From NCBI RefSeq assembly GCF_030408395.1, contig NZ_CP046980.1:1736001-1800000 (forward strand): a DNA stretch of 64,000 nucleotides, in the 5' to 3' direction. The DNA comes from Corynebacterium aquatimens. Its GTDB lineage: Bacteria; Actinomycetota; Actinomycetes; Mycobacteriales; Mycobacteriaceae. The notes beneath the pieces are model-generated. The model was not told where the DNA came from and searched no databases. It worked only from the letters and a program-made list of their open reading frames with translations. The translations under genes were made by a program, and so were the position numbers. Below, piece after piece: positions 28,537-37,785 of the stretch (position 1 is its first letter; every line of letters begins with the position of its first letter).

Positions 28537-29813
28537 GCGCGCTGCTGCAGGAAGATCACGTCAACTTCATCGCCCGGGCGGATGTCCGTGACGTCTTCGG
28601 GAATGCGGATCATGGCGTTCGCCTCAGCGAGCCCCGCCAGCAGGTGCGCCGGCGCGCCGCCCACGCCGCCGATCGATTCCACCAGGTAGTCGCGGGTGTG
28701 GGCATCGCGCATGAGGCGGGCACGCAAGTAGCCCACGCGGCCCGCAATGGATTCAATGGGCCCCAGCGACCGCGCTTTCACCACGCGTCGCGTCGGCACA
28801 CGCTTGCTAAGCGCCGTGCGTATCGACGGCCGGATCAACGTCTCAAAGATCACCAACGCACTCACCGGGTTGGGCGGCAGAAGGAAAGTGGGCACGCGTT
28901 CCGGGCCGATTAGGCCGAAGCCTTGGGCGGAGCCGGGGTGCATGGCAACGCGGGTGGTGTCGATCTCACCGAGTTCGCCCAGCGCTTCCTGGATGGGTTT
29001 GGCGGACGATCCGCCGACGGCACCGGTGATGACCAGGATTTCACTGCGCGACGCGTGGTAGGCGATCTGCTCTTTGAGCTTGCGTGGCTCAGCGTTGACG
29101 ATGCCCACGCGGGTGACATCCGCACCGGCGTCTTTGGCGGCTGCGGCTAAAGCGTAGGAATTCACGTCGTAGACCTGGCCGAGACCCGGGGTGCGCTCGA
29201 TGTCGACCAGTTCAAGCCCGTAGGACATGACGGTGACGCGGGGGCGCGGGTAGACCAACACCTTTTCCTTGCCGGTGGCGGCAAGCAGGCCGATCTGCGC
29301 CGGGCCAAGGACGGTTCCCGCCCGAACGGCCAAATCGCCGGGCGAAATGTCGTCCCCCGGCTTGCGCACGAAGTCACCGGAGCGCACCGGCCGGTAGGCG
29401 CTGACGCGCTTGCGGCCGCGATCGGACCACTCGAGGGGAAGCACAGCGTCGGCCAAGGTCGGCAGCGGCGCACCGGTTGCCACCCGCACGGCCTGGCGCG
29501 GTTGGAGGCGCAGCGGCTTTTGGGATCCCGCAGCCACTTCACCGAGCACGGGCAACGAGCGTTCGTGCTCAGCGCGGGGGTCCTCGTCGGAATCGCGATC
29601 GTCGATAGGCGAAATGCCCCGCGTCCCGCCGACGTCGACCGCGCGGACGGCGTACCCATCGACCGCGGCCTGAGTGAAGCCGGGCAGCGCAGTTGTGGCG
29701 GCGACTTCCTCGGCGCACATCAAACCCAAGGCGTCGGTGATACCCACCCGGATCGGCTCCGGGGTGGGCGTGGCGTCGATCACCATCGCCAGCTGCTCGT
29801 CAACACTGCGCAT
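28533..29813 (-). CDS. glp: Gephyrin-like protein Glp (MoeA family)
   Basis: 426 residues, full MoeA/gephyrin-E length. N-terminal MoeA domain with ALPGFTQAAVDGYAVRA, central domain, the MoCF-binding segment VITGAVGGSSAKPIQEAL, and a C-terminal beta domain. By position (galU-glp-rimJ-glpR) this is the MoeA paralogue that in C. glutamicum binds FtsZ and the receptor GlpR, linking septation with polar growth. Molybdenum-cofactor insertion is the alternative role, and a mog gene lies 3 kb away. Both readings fit the sequence; the locus favours the divisome role. Confidence 0.82.
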   Translation of the reverse strand: MRSVDEQLAMVIDATPTPEPIRVGITDALGLMCAEEVAATTALPGFTQAAVDGYAVRAVDVGGTRGISPIDDRDSDEDPRAEHERSLPVLGEVAAGSQKPLRLQPRQAVRVATGAPLPTLADAVLPLEWSDRGRKRVSAYRPVRSGDFVRKPGDDISPGDLAVRAGTVLGPAQIGLLAATGKEKVLVYPRPRVTVMSYGLELVDIERTPGLGQVYDVNSYALAAAAKDAGADVTRVGIVNAEPRKLKEQIAYHASRSEILVITGAVGGSSAKPIQEALGELGEIDTTRVAMHPGSAQGFGLIGPERVPTFLLPPNPVSALVIFETLIRPSIRTALSKRVPTRRVVKARSLGPIESIAGRVGYLRARLMRDAHTRDYLVESIGGVGGAPAHLLAGLAEANAMIRIPEDVTDIRPGDEVDVIFLQQRA

Positions 29814-29819
29814 GGGCGT

Positions 29820-30815
29820 TTAGCCTTGCCTTTTCTCGTAGTCGGAGATGATCTGCTTAATCGCTTTGTACAGGCCCGGACCGTATTTCGGGTCGCGCAA
29901 ACCAAAGTCCACGTTAGCCGGGATGTATCCGCCCGGGTTGCCCAGATCGTGGCGCCCGCCATGGTGGACAACAACGTGGACGGGGTGGCCCTCGCTGATC
30001 ATCAGCTCGATGGCGTCGGTGAGCTGAAGCTCCCCGCCCTTGCCCGGAGTGATTCGCCGCAACGCGTCAAAGATGCCGCGGTCGAGCAAGTAGCGGCCCG
30101 TGGCCACGTAGTTCGACGGAGCGTCAGCCGCGTCGGGTTTCTCCACCATCCCCACGACGCGCTTGACCTCATCGGCGGGGAAGCCAGCGGCGGGATCGAC
30201 CTCCGCGACGTCAAAAACGCCGTAGTTTGAGACCTCATCCTGCGGGACCATGAACGCGCACAGCACAGAGCCGCCGAGCGCATTGCGCACCTCGACCATC
30301 TTTTCCATGACGCTTTTGGCCTCGCCCTCCGCGCTGCCGCCAGCCGCGTCGTCCGCGGGCAGCACCAGGTCATCCGGGAGCATCACGGCCACCGCGTCCT
30401 CATCGTCTTCCAGCACGGATTCCGCGCAGCCGACGGCGTGACCAAGGCCCAGCGGCTCCTCCTGGATCACGGACACGGCGGTGATGATGTTCTGCGCACG
30501 CTCCACCTTTTCGGCTTGCTCATCCTTGCCGCGCGCACGCAGCGTTTCACACAGGTGCTCGAAGCTGCCAAAGTGCCCCATCACCTGAGCTTTGCCGGGC
30601 GCGGTGATGATGGCCAAGCGGCTTGCGCCAGCCTGGGCCGCTTCTTCTGCGATGAGCTCAATTCCCGGCGTATCCACCACCGGCAACAATTCCTTCGGCA
30701 CGGTCTTCGTAGCAGGAAGGAATCGGGTGCCCATCCCAGCCGCCGGAACAATCACGGTTTTGACTGTGGGAGCGTTGTCATGAGCCCCGTTGGGGTGCCG
30801 GTTCGGATTCTGCAT
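29820..30815 (-). CDS. galU: UTP-glucose-1-phosphate uridylyltransferase
   Basis: 331 residues. Makes UDP-glucose for cell-wall and glycan synthesis. Nucleotidyltransferase signature VIVPAAGMGTRFLPATKTVPKE-type N-terminus, then PKELLPVVDTPGIEL, VMLPDDLVL and GKGGELQLTDAIE. Six bases separate its stop from glp. Divergent from the 5-formyl-THF cyclo-ligase gene across 113 bases. Confidence 0.95.
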   Translation of the reverse strand: MQNPNRHPNGAHDNAPTVKTVIVPAAGMGTRFLPATKTVPKELLPVVDTPGIELIAEEAAQAGASRLAIITAPGKAQVMGHFGSFEHLCETLRARGKDEQAEKVERAQNIITAVSVIQEEPLGLGHAVGCAESVLEDDEDAVAVMLPDDLVLPADDAAGGSAEGEAKSVMEKMVEVRNALGGSVLCAFMVPQDEVSNYGVFDVAEVDPAAGFPADEVKRVVGMVEKPDAADAPSNYVATGRYLLDRGIFDALRRITPGKGGELQLTDAIELMISEGHPVHVVVHHGGRHDLGNPGGYIPANVDFGLRDPKYGPGLYKAIKQIISDYEKRQG

Positions 30816-30928
30816 AAATAACCACCATACCCACTACGATCAGCCAAACGGCGTAGCCTGGCACGCGCGCCACAACACTTGAGAAAATTGCGCTCGCCCG
30901 ACAGACACGCGCGGAAAGGACAAACGCC

Positions 30929-31540
30929 ATGACCGGTACAAAGGATCAGTTCCGCCAGGCAGCCACCGCACGTCGCCGCGCGCTAACCGGTACGCCAGAA
31001 AAGCGTGAGCTCGACGCAGCCATCGCCGCCCACGCAGCGCGCACAATCGCGGCACTTGGGGTCGAAGGGCCTACCGTAGCCGCGTATTCGCCCCTGCCGT
31101 CCGAACCTGGCGGTGAGGCATTGCTCAAAGCCTTGGGCGAAGTCAGCGCAAGGATTCTTTTGCCACTTTCGCTTAACGACGGAACCCTTCGGTGGGCACC
31201 GCTTCGCCCCGAAACGCGCCCAGACCTGAGCCCCGACCTGCGCCCCGGCGCCTTAGGAATCTTAGAACCTACCGGGCCACACTTCCCCAGCACAGTTTTG
31301 AGCGAATGCGACGCAATTATTCTTCCCGCACTCGGCGTGGACCGACGGGGCAACCGTCTTGGCAAGGGCGCTGGGTATTACGACCGCGCTTTGGTGGAGT
31401 CGTCGATAAGCTGCCCGCTCATCGCACTGCTGTACGACGACGAAGTCCACGACGCACTCCCCCACGATGCCCACGACATTCCCGTGACCGCGGTGATCAC
31501 CCCGAGCCAGAAATTTTTGGAGCTGAGGGAACCTGAGTAG
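30929..31540 (+). CDS. 5-formyltetrahydrofolate cyclo-ligase
   Basis: 203 residues, ribosome-binding site GGAAAGGA. Converts 5-formyl-THF to 5,10-methenyl-THF using ATP. ATP-loop residues in RQAATARRRAL, the PSEPGGEALL substrate segment and the C-terminal LPALGVDRRGNRLGKGAGYYDRAL signature are present. Followed closely by the SAF-domain gene. Confidence 0.95.
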   Translation: MTGTKDQFRQAATARRRALTGTPEKRELDAAIAAHAARTIAALGVEGPTVAAYSPLPSEPGGEALLKALGEVSARILLPLSLNDGTLRWAPLRPETRPDLSPDLRPGALGILEPTGPHFPSTVLSECDAIILPALGVDRRGNRLGKGAGYYDRALVESSISCPLIALLYDDEVHDALPHDAHDIPVTAVITPSQKFLELREPE

Positions 31541-31555
31541 GCGTTTTTGAGTCCA

Positions 31556-32410
31556 ATGGATATGGACTATGCGCGCACAAACAATTCGCTAAAACACTCA
31601 GCTACATACCGACCCGCAGCGGGGGAATCCTCATCGGCCGCCGTTGTGGAGCGCCTGCGAAGCAGCCTTGCCACACCGGGCTATCGGCGATCGGTGATTC
31701 TCCGCCGCTTCATCGCCGGCGTTCTTATCCTCATCGCGTGTGCCAGTGCGCTAGGCAGCCGCGCTAAAACCGATCCGCTCATTGCCGTCGCAACAACCGC
31801 GAAACCCGCCGGCGCAGTTCTGGGAGACGGGGACGTCACGCTCACACCGGTGCCGGAGCACCTCATCCCTGATTCAGCGGTCCGTGACGTGGACGCCGTC
31901 ACGGGACAGGTGCTGGCATCACCCATTTCTCCAGGGGAGGTTCTCACAACCTCGCGGGTGATCGGCCCGGATCTGGTGAGCCTATTGCTTGCCGACGCAC
32001 CTCCCGACCAACGCGATGGCTACACGATGGTGCCCGTGAAACTCGCCGAACCTGATGTGATCCCCATGCTGCACCTCGGTGATGTCGTCGACGTGGTAAC
32101 AATTACAGCCGAGCAATTCCGTGATCCAAGCCATGAAAGCGACAATGATCGACACGGCCCGCCTCGGGCGGACGCGGGATCCGCTCGCGTGATTGCGCGG
32201 GGCGGCCACGTGGTCCTCGCGGGCGCGCCGGCGGGTCCCGGCGACTCCGAAAGCAGCAGGTCATCCGGCCAGAACGCGGCCTCATCGCTCGCCTCAACGC
32301 AGGGCCAAGGCACGGTGTTGCTTCTCCTGCGTTCCGACGACGCAACCGCCGTTGCTGCCGCATCACTCAACTCCCCGTTAACTCTTGTGCTAAGTGCAAC
32401 GCGCTCCTAG
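31556..32410 (+). CDS. SAF domain membrane protein (CpaB/RcpC-like)
   Basis: 284 residues from ATG 31556; TTG 31547 and ATG 31562 are alternatives. One N-terminal membrane helix (about 50-70) follows a cytoplasmic tail. An SAF domain (about 75-140, PAGAVLGDGDVTLTPVPE and SPISPGEVLTTSRVIG) and a longer C-terminal part follow. SAF proteins of this type occur in Flp/Tad pilus loci, but no pilus genes are nearby. It may be a periplasmic or wall-binding factor. Confidence 0.78.
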   Translation: MDMDYARTNNSLKHSATYRPAAGESSSAAVVERLRSSLATPGYRRSVILRRFIAGVLILIACASALGSRAKTDPLIAVATTAKPAGAVLGDGDVTLTPVPEHLIPDSAVRDVDAVTGQVLASPISPGEVLTTSRVIGPDLVSLLLADAPPDQRDGYTMVPVKLAEPDVIPMLHLGDVVDVVTITAEQFRDPSHESDNDRHGPPRADAGSARVIARGGHVVLAGAPAGPGDSESSRSSGQNAASSLASTQGQGTVLLLLRSDDATAVAAASLNSPLTLVLSATRS

Positions 32411-32481
32411 GACCGACGGGAATGGCCGAGGCCTATCCGATCACTAGGACTTTTTCGCATTCAGCGTTTAGGGTGTCAACC

Positions 32482-32925
32482 ATGCTTTCTGGATTCAAAG
32501 ACTTCATCATGCGCGGCAACGTCATCGACCTCGCGGTCGGTGTGGTTATCGGTGCTGCCTTCACCGCAATCGTGACCTCTTTCTCCGACAACATCATTAA
32601 CCCGATGATCGCTTCCCTCGGTGGCGCAGACTTCTCCGGTCTGGGCTTCCACATCATCTCCGGCAACGACGCAACCTTCGTTGACTTCGGCGCTCTGATC
32701 ACCGCCGTAATCAACTTCCTGCTTATCGCTGCTGTGGTCTACTTCATCATCGTTGCACCGATGAACAAGCTCGACCAGCTGCAGAAGAACGCTAAGGGCA
32801 TCGACCCTGAGGCACCGGCACCGACCGAGCAGGAGCTGCTCGCGGACATCCGCGACATCCTTGCTAACCAGGGCGGCACCGCTGGTCCGGCTGCTGGCAC
32901 GGACGCTCCGCGCCACTCCCTGTAA
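32482..32925 (+). CDS. mscL: Large-conductance mechanosensitive channel
   Basis: 147 residues. Pentameric tension-gated channel releasing solutes on hypo-osmotic shock. MLSGFKDFIMRGNVIDLAVG, the TM1 pore helix with VVIGAAFTAIV, and TM2 (ALITAVINFLLIAAVVYFIIV) are standard. C-terminal helix with an extra Ala/Pro tail. The frame is open further upstream, but ATG 32482 begins the family. A TAGGGT -10-like element ends about eight bases before it, so a leaderless or very short leader is possible. Confidence 0.96.
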   Translation: MLSGFKDFIMRGNVIDLAVGVVIGAAFTAIVTSFSDNIINPMIASLGGADFSGLGFHIISGNDATFVDFGALITAVINFLLIAAVVYFIIVAPMNKLDQLQKNAKGIDPEAPAPTEQELLADIRDILANQGGTAGPAAGTDAPRHSL

Positions 32926-32946
32926 CGCTTACCGCGTCTTATTCCC

Positions 32947-32991
32947 ACTTCGCGCACACTTCGCGCGCAGGTGCGCGCGAAGGAGCGAAGT
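32947..32991. terminator. Nested hairpin between mscL and a convergent small gene
   Basis: CTTCGCGCGCA (32959-32969) pairs perfectly with TGCGCGCGAAG (32972-32982). An outer ACTTCGC (32947-32953) pairs with GCGAAGT (32985-32991). It sits at the convergence point and could serve both strands. No T-run. Confidence 0.55.
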
Positions 32992-33180
32992 CTAGCCTCC
33001 GCCGTAGTGCGGGGGCTTTTCGTTTTCGTAAAACTCCCGGCGCTCACGCTCTTCATCGGGGTGCGGAGCCCGGGGAGCCTCGATCGTGCTCGGCCGGTCG
33101 GCGGTGCGGTCGTAATCGAGCGCGTCACTGCGCCGGATCACGCGACGCCGGCCCCCACGGCCGGCGGGCTTACTGCACAC
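32992..33180 (-). CDS. Small conserved-looking hydrophilic protein
   Basis: 62 residues, GTG start that overlaps the end of mog by 11 bases. Strongly charged, with the C-terminal stretch REFYENEKPPHYGGG that looks like a conserved motif rather than shadow sequence. No fold or function recognised. The overlap with mog suggests co-expression. Confidence 0.55.
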   Translation of the reverse strand: MCSKPAGRGGRRRVIRRSDALDYDRTADRPSTIEAPRAPHPDEERERREFYENEKPPHYGGG

Positions 33181-33736
33181 TGTAGTGGTGCAGTTCGCAG
33201 ATCAGGTGCTTGACCAGCGGCGCGATGGTTGAGATTCCATCGCGGATTGCCGCGCGCGAAGGCGCGAGGTTCACGATCACCGTGGAGCCGGAGACACCGC
33301 AGATTCCGCGGGAGGTGCACGCGTCCACCGCGCCGCATGCCTGGCCAGAAGAACGGACAGCCTGGCCCACGCCGGGGACGAGTTGGTCAATCACTGCGCG
33401 GGTTGCTTCCGGAGTTTTGTCACGCGGACCGACACCGGTACCGCCCACAGTGACCACCAAGTCCACGCCGCCGATGACGGCGGTTTCCATCGCCTTACGG
33501 ATGTCAGACTTCTTGGACTTCACGCCCACGACGGCATCAACCTGGAACCCGATTTCGTTGAGCAGCTCGTAGACCAGCTGGTCAGTTCCTTCGTCGATAG
33601 CCCCGCCGTGCTTATGGTCGGTGACTAGAACCGCTAAGGCGCGTGGCTGGGAAGGAACGTCTTCTTCGGCCTCGGTGGCCAGAAGAAACGCGTCATCAGG
33701 TTCGTTGAGGTCAAGCGCGTCCAATGTGCCCGGCAT
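33170..33736 (-). CDS. mog: Molybdopterin adenylyltransferase (MogA/MoaB family)
   Basis: 188 residues. Activates molybdopterin by adenylylation before metal insertion. The MPT-binding loop reads TVGGTGVGPRDKTPEATR, and a C-terminal GVSGSTVIVNLAPSR is present. An N-terminal extension of about 30 residues (acidic) is unusual. Nearest Mo-cofactor relative in the window is the MoeA-like glp. Confidence 0.93.
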   Translation of the reverse strand: MPGTLDALDLNEPDDAFLLATEAEEDVPSQPRALAVLVTDHKHGGAIDEGTDQLVYELLNEIGFQVDAVVGVKSKKSDIRKAMETAVIGGVDLVVTVGGTGVGPRDKTPEATRAVIDQLVPGVGQAVRSSGQACGAVDACTSRGICGVSGSTVIVNLAPSRAAIRDGISTIAPLVKHLICELHHYSVQ

Positions 33737-33833
33737 GGCGATCTCCTGAAAGCTCGGCGTGAAGCGTGGAAAGTGGTGTTTATCCGCTGGGGGAAAACAC
33801 GTAGTTCATGGTTTCCACCCGGCTAATAAAAAT

Positions 33834-35102
33834 CTACTCTGAAGTCAGAGTTACATCTACCGTTTCGGGCTCTTCAGAACCCCTTGGAATCACGGTGAGC
33901 GTGATGGTCTCACCAAAGTCGCAGGATCGGGTTGCTGCGATGAGTGCATCCGAGGATTCGATCACGCGGTCATTGATCTTGATCACGCGGTCGCCTTCCT
34001 TCAGGCCTGCCCGTTCCGCTGGACTGTCGGGCGAAACACGCCTGATTAACGCGCCGTCACCGAACTGGCGGGAGTCCACCTCCACGCCGATCATCGGCTG
34101 GCGGGCTTCGCCCTCATTGATCAGCTGATCTGCTACACGGCGGGCGAAATTCGCCGGAATTGCAAAGCCAAGGCCAATCGACCCAGCTTCGGATTCCGTC
34201 TGCGCCATGGATGCGATGACGGAGTTCATCCCAATCAATCGACCTTGCATGTCCACCAGCGGCCCGCCGGAATTACCCGGGTTGATCGCGGCATCGGTCT
34301 GGATGCCGTCCATCAGCGAGCTCTCGCCGCCACCCTGGGCAGCGCGCACGGGGCGGTTCAATGCAGAGACGATGCCCGACGTCACAGTCGCCGAGAAGCC
34401 GAGCGGCGAACCGATCGCCACCACGTCCTGGCCCACGCGGAGTTTGTCGGAATCACCAAACTCGATCGTCGGCAAGTTTGACACGCCCTCGATCTGCAGG
34501 ACCCCCACGTCCGTGTCCACATCGGAGGCGATGTACCGGGCTGGGTGCTTCGTGCCGTCGTTAAGCATGACCTCGATTTCCGCGCGGCCATCCGCACCCC
34601 CGGCGATGACGTGGTGATTCGTCAGCACAAAGCCGTCGGCGGAAATGATGGACCCGGATCCCTCTGCCCCGCCGCTGCGACCGCGGACGGTAATGGACAC
34701 CACCGCTGGCAAGACGGCGGTGGCGACCTTTTCCACGGAGCCGTCTGGCGCGGGGGCAGAGTCCGTATCTTTGCGCAGCGCCTCAGTCACGGAGTTCGTG
34801 CCCGCGGCATTGTTGTTCAGGGCCCCCACGGCGTACCCGGCTCCCGCTCCCCCAACGAGACCCGCGACCAGCGACAACGCGATCGCCGTTCCTACACCAA
34901 TGCCTGCTTTCTTCGGTTCGGGCGCACGGTATGGCGCAACCTGTGGCTGCTGGCCGAAACCATCGTTGCCCGGCACACCCGGCGCGGCGTTGTACACCTG
35001 CTCCCCACCAAGATCCGCGGTGACCTGTGGCTGCTGGCTATCGGCGGGGGGATACGGGAAAGGCTCTCCCCCAGGGATGTTGGGGTTATACGGTGTACTC
35101 AT
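33834..35102 (-). CDS. HtrA/DegP-like trypsin-type serine protease with PDZ domain
   Basis: 422 residues. Cytoplasmic Pro/Gln-rich N-terminus (1-65), one membrane helix (about 67-93), extracytoplasmic S1C protease domain with His164 (TNHHV), Asp198 (DTDVGVLQI) and Ser278 (GNSGGPL), and a C-terminal PDZ domain (about 325-420). Envelope quality-control protease. It follows mprAB on the same strand, as in mycobacteria, where MprAB controls the HtrA-type protease PepD, so a stress-response unit is likely. Confidence 0.93.
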   Translation of the reverse strand: MSTPYNPNIPGGEPFPYPPADSQQPQVTADLGGEQVYNAAPGVPGNDGFGQQPQVAPYRAPEPKKAGIGVGTAIALSLVAGLVGGAGAGYAVGALNNNAAGTNSVTEALRKDTDSAPAPDGSVEKVATAVLPAVVSITVRGRSGGAEGSGSIISADGFVLTNHHVIAGGADGRAEIEVMLNDGTKHPARYIASDVDTDVGVLQIEGVSNLPTIEFGDSDKLRVGQDVVAIGSPLGFSATVTSGIVSALNRPVRAAQGGGESSLMDGIQTDAAINPGNSGGPLVDMQGRLIGMNSVIASMAQTESEAGSIGLGFAIPANFARRVADQLINEGEARQPMIGVEVDSRQFGDGALIRRVSPDSPAERAGLKEGDRVIKINDRVIESSDALIAATRSCDFGETITLTVIPRGSEEPETVDVTLTSE

Positions 35103-35178
35103 GGTCGATCATTGTCCCTTGGTGCGCTGTGGCTGCTCTTACGGCAGAACACCGTTCAACGTAACAGTTGCTTAAAGG

Positions 35179-36627
35179 TTACTGTGAGGCTTGATCCTCG
35201 TCTACCGGGGGATGGCCCGGTAGAACAACGCGCATGCGCGTACCACCGTCGTCGGACTCTTCGACGAAGATTTTCGCCCCGTGACGGTCCAGCACTTGCT
35301 TCGTGATCGCTAGCCCAAGGCCAGACCCCGGCATGGACCGAGACTCGGGCGCCCGGTAGAAGCGCTCAAAGACTTTCTCCCGCTCCTCGGGCGCAATGCC
35401 CGGCCCGGAGTCGTCGATAATTAGCACGGCCCTGCGCTTGGCCGCGCGAAGGGACACGCGCACGGTGCCGCCCTCGGGCGACCACTTCGCGGCATTGTCC
35501 AGCAGGTTCACGGGGGCGCGCGACAGGGAGTAGCGATCAGCCTCGAGCACCCACGGGTCGGCGTGGAACTGGAAGCGAACATCCGGGCGGCGGCGCTGAA
35601 CGCGTTCGAGCGCGTCGTGGAGCAGACCGTCGAAGCGGACGTCTTCAAACGGCGCCTCCGCCAGATCTTCTCGCGCAAGATCGACTAAGTCCCCGACCAA
35701 AGTCGCCATTTCATCCATCTGCGCCAGGACATCGCTTTCTAAATCCTTGCGGTCCTCCTCTGAGATGCCCGCCTCCTGGCCAGTGCGGTAGAGAAGCATG
35801 AGCAGCTCAATGTTCGTGCGCATGGACGTCAACGGCGTGCGCAGCTCATGGCCGGCGTCCGCGACGAGCTGGGTCTGCCGCACGCGAGACTCCTTCAACG
35901 AGGCCATCATGTCATTGAGCGACAGCGTGAGCCGCGCGAGTTCATCTTCGCCCTCGACATCGATCGGCTTCAGCTCGTCCGTGCTGGTCACGCCCTCCAC
36001 AGAGCGCCGAAGCTTCTCGACGGGCCGGACCGTGGCCGGCGCAATCACCGCTGCGGCTACCGCGGCGAGCAGAATTCCCAAACCCACGATGCCCATGAGC
36101 AGACCCATGAGCGCCCCGCGAAACACCTCATAGGTGCCCGTGCTTCGGGCGAGGGCTACGGTTTGGCCGGAATCTTGGCGTATAACGGTGATCCACTCAC
36201 CACCAACGGTTGTCGTCGACTGAGTTGTCTCACCTTGGCCAGCCCGCGCCATGCGGTCGACGTGAATCGGATCCCCGATAAAAGCAGTATGCGGTTCCGG
36301 GGACACAGCCACCCGGTAACCGGGGTTGGTGCGGCGGAAGAACAACAGCTCGTCCCGAAGCCGTTCGTCGTCGACTGTGGCCACAGCGGAAGCGAGATTC
36401 ATCGCCTTGGCATCGAGCTCATTGGTGTAGAGCTGCCCCAGGGAATTAACAACACCAAAGTAGGTGATCAACGACGTGGTCCCCACGGCCAAAGCGACGC
36501 CAGCTCCAGCGAGCATGGAAATCCGGCTGCGGTGAGAACGAGGCCGGGCGATGAGAGGTTGCCGCCGCGGTGGCGTGCCATCACCGCCAACGTTGACCGC
36601 CCTTTCGGCGGCTTGGCGGAGAAGCAT
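35179..36627 (-). CDS. mprB: Sensor histidine kinase MprB
   Basis: 482 residues from ATG 36627, one base after the mprA stop. TM1 about 37-60, extracytoplasmic sensor about 61-170, TM2 about 172-196, HAMP about 197-249, H-box GHELRTPL with phosphoacceptor His260, and ATPase motifs NLLDNAAKWSPEGG, DDSGPGIAPEE and GSGLGLAI. Partners with MprA next door in sensing envelope stress. Confidence 0.94.
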   Translation of the reverse strand: MLLRQAAERAVNVGGDGTPPRRQPLIARPRSHRSRISMLAGAGVALAVGTTSLITYFGVVNSLGQLYTNELDAKAMNLASAVATVDDERLRDELLFFRRTNPGYRVAVSPEPHTAFIGDPIHVDRMARAGQGETTQSTTTVGGEWITVIRQDSGQTVALARSTGTYEVFRGALMGLLMGIVGLGILLAAVAAAVIAPATVRPVEKLRRSVEGVTSTDELKPIDVEGEDELARLTLSLNDMMASLKESRVRQTQLVADAGHELRTPLTSMRTNIELLMLLYRTGQEAGISEEDRKDLESDVLAQMDEMATLVGDLVDLAREDLAEAPFEDVRFDGLLHDALERVQRRRPDVRFQFHADPWVLEADRYSLSRAPVNLLDNAAKWSPEGGTVRVSLRAAKRRAVLIIDDSGPGIAPEEREKVFERFYRAPESRSMPGSGLGLAITKQVLDRHGAKIFVEESDDGGTRMRVVLPGHPPVDEDQASQ

Positions 36628-36628
36628 G

Positions 36629-37327
36629 TTACGGAGCCGTCTCCCGCAAGACGTATCCGACGCCACGGACCGTGTGGATCAGGCGGCCCTCTCCACCCGC
36701 CTCAGTCTTACGACGAAGGTAGCCAACGTACACCTCAAGCGCGTTACCGGAGGTTGGGAAGTCATATCCCCAGACCTCTTCCAAAATGGTCTGCCGCGAA
36801 AGAACCCGGCGCGGGTTCTCCATAAGGAGCTGCAAAAGGGAAAACTCCGTGCGCGTTAAGGAGATCGCGCGGTCGCCGCGACGCACATCACGCGTATCGG
36901 TGTCTAGGAGCAGGTCTTCAAATTTGAGGACCGCCGAAGGTTCGTTGACCGGCTGAATCGCTTCCGCCTTCGCGCGACGCATGAGCGAGCGAACACGCGC
37001 GAGCAGTTCCTCAAGTGCAAAAGGCTTCGGCAGGTAGTCATCCGCCCCAGCGTCAAGGCCCGCAACGCGATCAGCCACGCCGTCACGTGCGGTGAGCATC
37101 AACACCGGGCGCTCGTACCCAGAGGACCGCAGCGTGCGGCATACCCCTAGCCCGTCGAGCTTCGGCATCATGACGTCAAGCACCGTGAGGTCCGGTTGCT
37201 CCGTACGAATTTTCTCAAGCGCTTCTTCGCCATCTTCAGCGAGCACGACCTCGTAGCCGTTAAACTGCAAAGACCTGCGGAGGGATTCGCGCACCGCTTG
37301 CTCGTCGTCCGCAACCAGAATTTTCAT
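36629..37327 (-). CDS. mprA: Response regulator MprA (OmpR family)
   Basis: 232 residues. Receiver domain with acidic pocket (ADDE) and phosphoacceptor Asp51 in VLDVMMPK; winged-helix DNA-binding domain about 130-230, ending [13 protein letters not shown]. Upstream on the minus strand a CATAAT -10-like element (37336-37341) ends seven bases before the ATG, so the transcript may be leaderless. First gene of the mprA-mprB-htrA string. Confidence 0.95.
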   Translation of the reverse strand: MKILVADDEQAVRESLRRSLQFNGYEVVLAEDGEEALEKIRTEQPDLTVLDVMMPKLDGLGVCRTLRSSGYERPVLMLTARDGVADRVAGLDAGADDYLPKPFALEELLARVRSLMRRAKAEAIQPVNEPSAVLKFEDLLLDTDTRDVRRGDRAISLTRTEFSLLQLLMENPRRVLSRQTILEEVWGYDFPTSGNALEVYVGYLRRKTEAGGEGRLIHTVRGVGYVLRETAP

Positions 37328-37456
37328 ACTTCATATTATGAACCATTTAGGTTACATAGACGTTAATTAGGTGACGCCGAAACTTTTCATAGCAAAATTC
37401 TTAGTAAATTTTGTCTGCGCTAAGTTTCTACACAAACTCTTCTGCGCAAACTCTTC

Positions 37457-37485
37457 CTCTTTGCGCAAACTTATTGCGCAAAGAG
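37457..37485. repeat. Inverted repeat CTCTTTGCGCAA upstream of mprA
   Basis: CTCTTTGCGCAA (37457-37468) pairs exactly with TTGCGCAAAGAG (37474-37485) around five bases. Two further GCGCAAACT-type copies lie at about 37413 and 37444. Could be an operator for mprA or part of the rpmF termination region. Confidence 0.5.
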
Positions 37486-37488
37486 AAA

Positions 37489-37518
37489 CCGGCCGTGAGG
37501 TCTGTACCCCACGGCCGG
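37489..37518 (-). terminator. Terminator of rpmE2-rpmF
   Basis: CCGGCCGTG (37489-37497) pairs with CACGGCCGG (37510-37518). On the minus strand the stem is followed by GTTTCTCTTT. Confidence 0.7.
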
Positions 37519-37581
37519 CGCTATCGATGAAGCTCTAGTTTCTTCTAAGAAGCCCTAGCCTTCTAAGAAGCCTTGTGCTTC

Positions 37582-37755
37582 TTAGAACTGCTCTACGTCA
37601 ACCAGGCCGAGCTCAGCAGCCTTGACCAGGCGGCGCGGAATACGCACGGTCTGGCCGTCGATCTTCACTTCCTGCAGAGCGACGTTGTCAGCCTTCCACT
37701 GGGAGCGGCGGTGGCGAGTCTTGGAACGGGACTTACGGAACTTTGGTGTTGCCAT
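37582..37755 (-). CDS. rpmF: 50S ribosomal protein L32
   Basis: 57 residues: begins [20 protein letters not shown] and ends VDVEQF. No cysteine, so no zinc ribbon. Ribosome-binding site AAGGAGGAAAAA upstream. After the stop are three copies of an 11-base palindrome, CTTCTTAGAAG or its variant (37540-37588), which can fold TTCTAAGAAGC with GCTTCTTAGAA. Thirty bases downstream of rpmE2 and co-transcribed with it. Confidence 0.93.
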   Translation of the reverse strand: MATPKFRKSRSKTRHRRSQWKADNVALQEVKIDGQTVRIPRRLVKAAELGLVDVEQF

Positions 37756-37785
37756 TGTTTTTCCTCCTTACAAAGCTTCCAGTGA

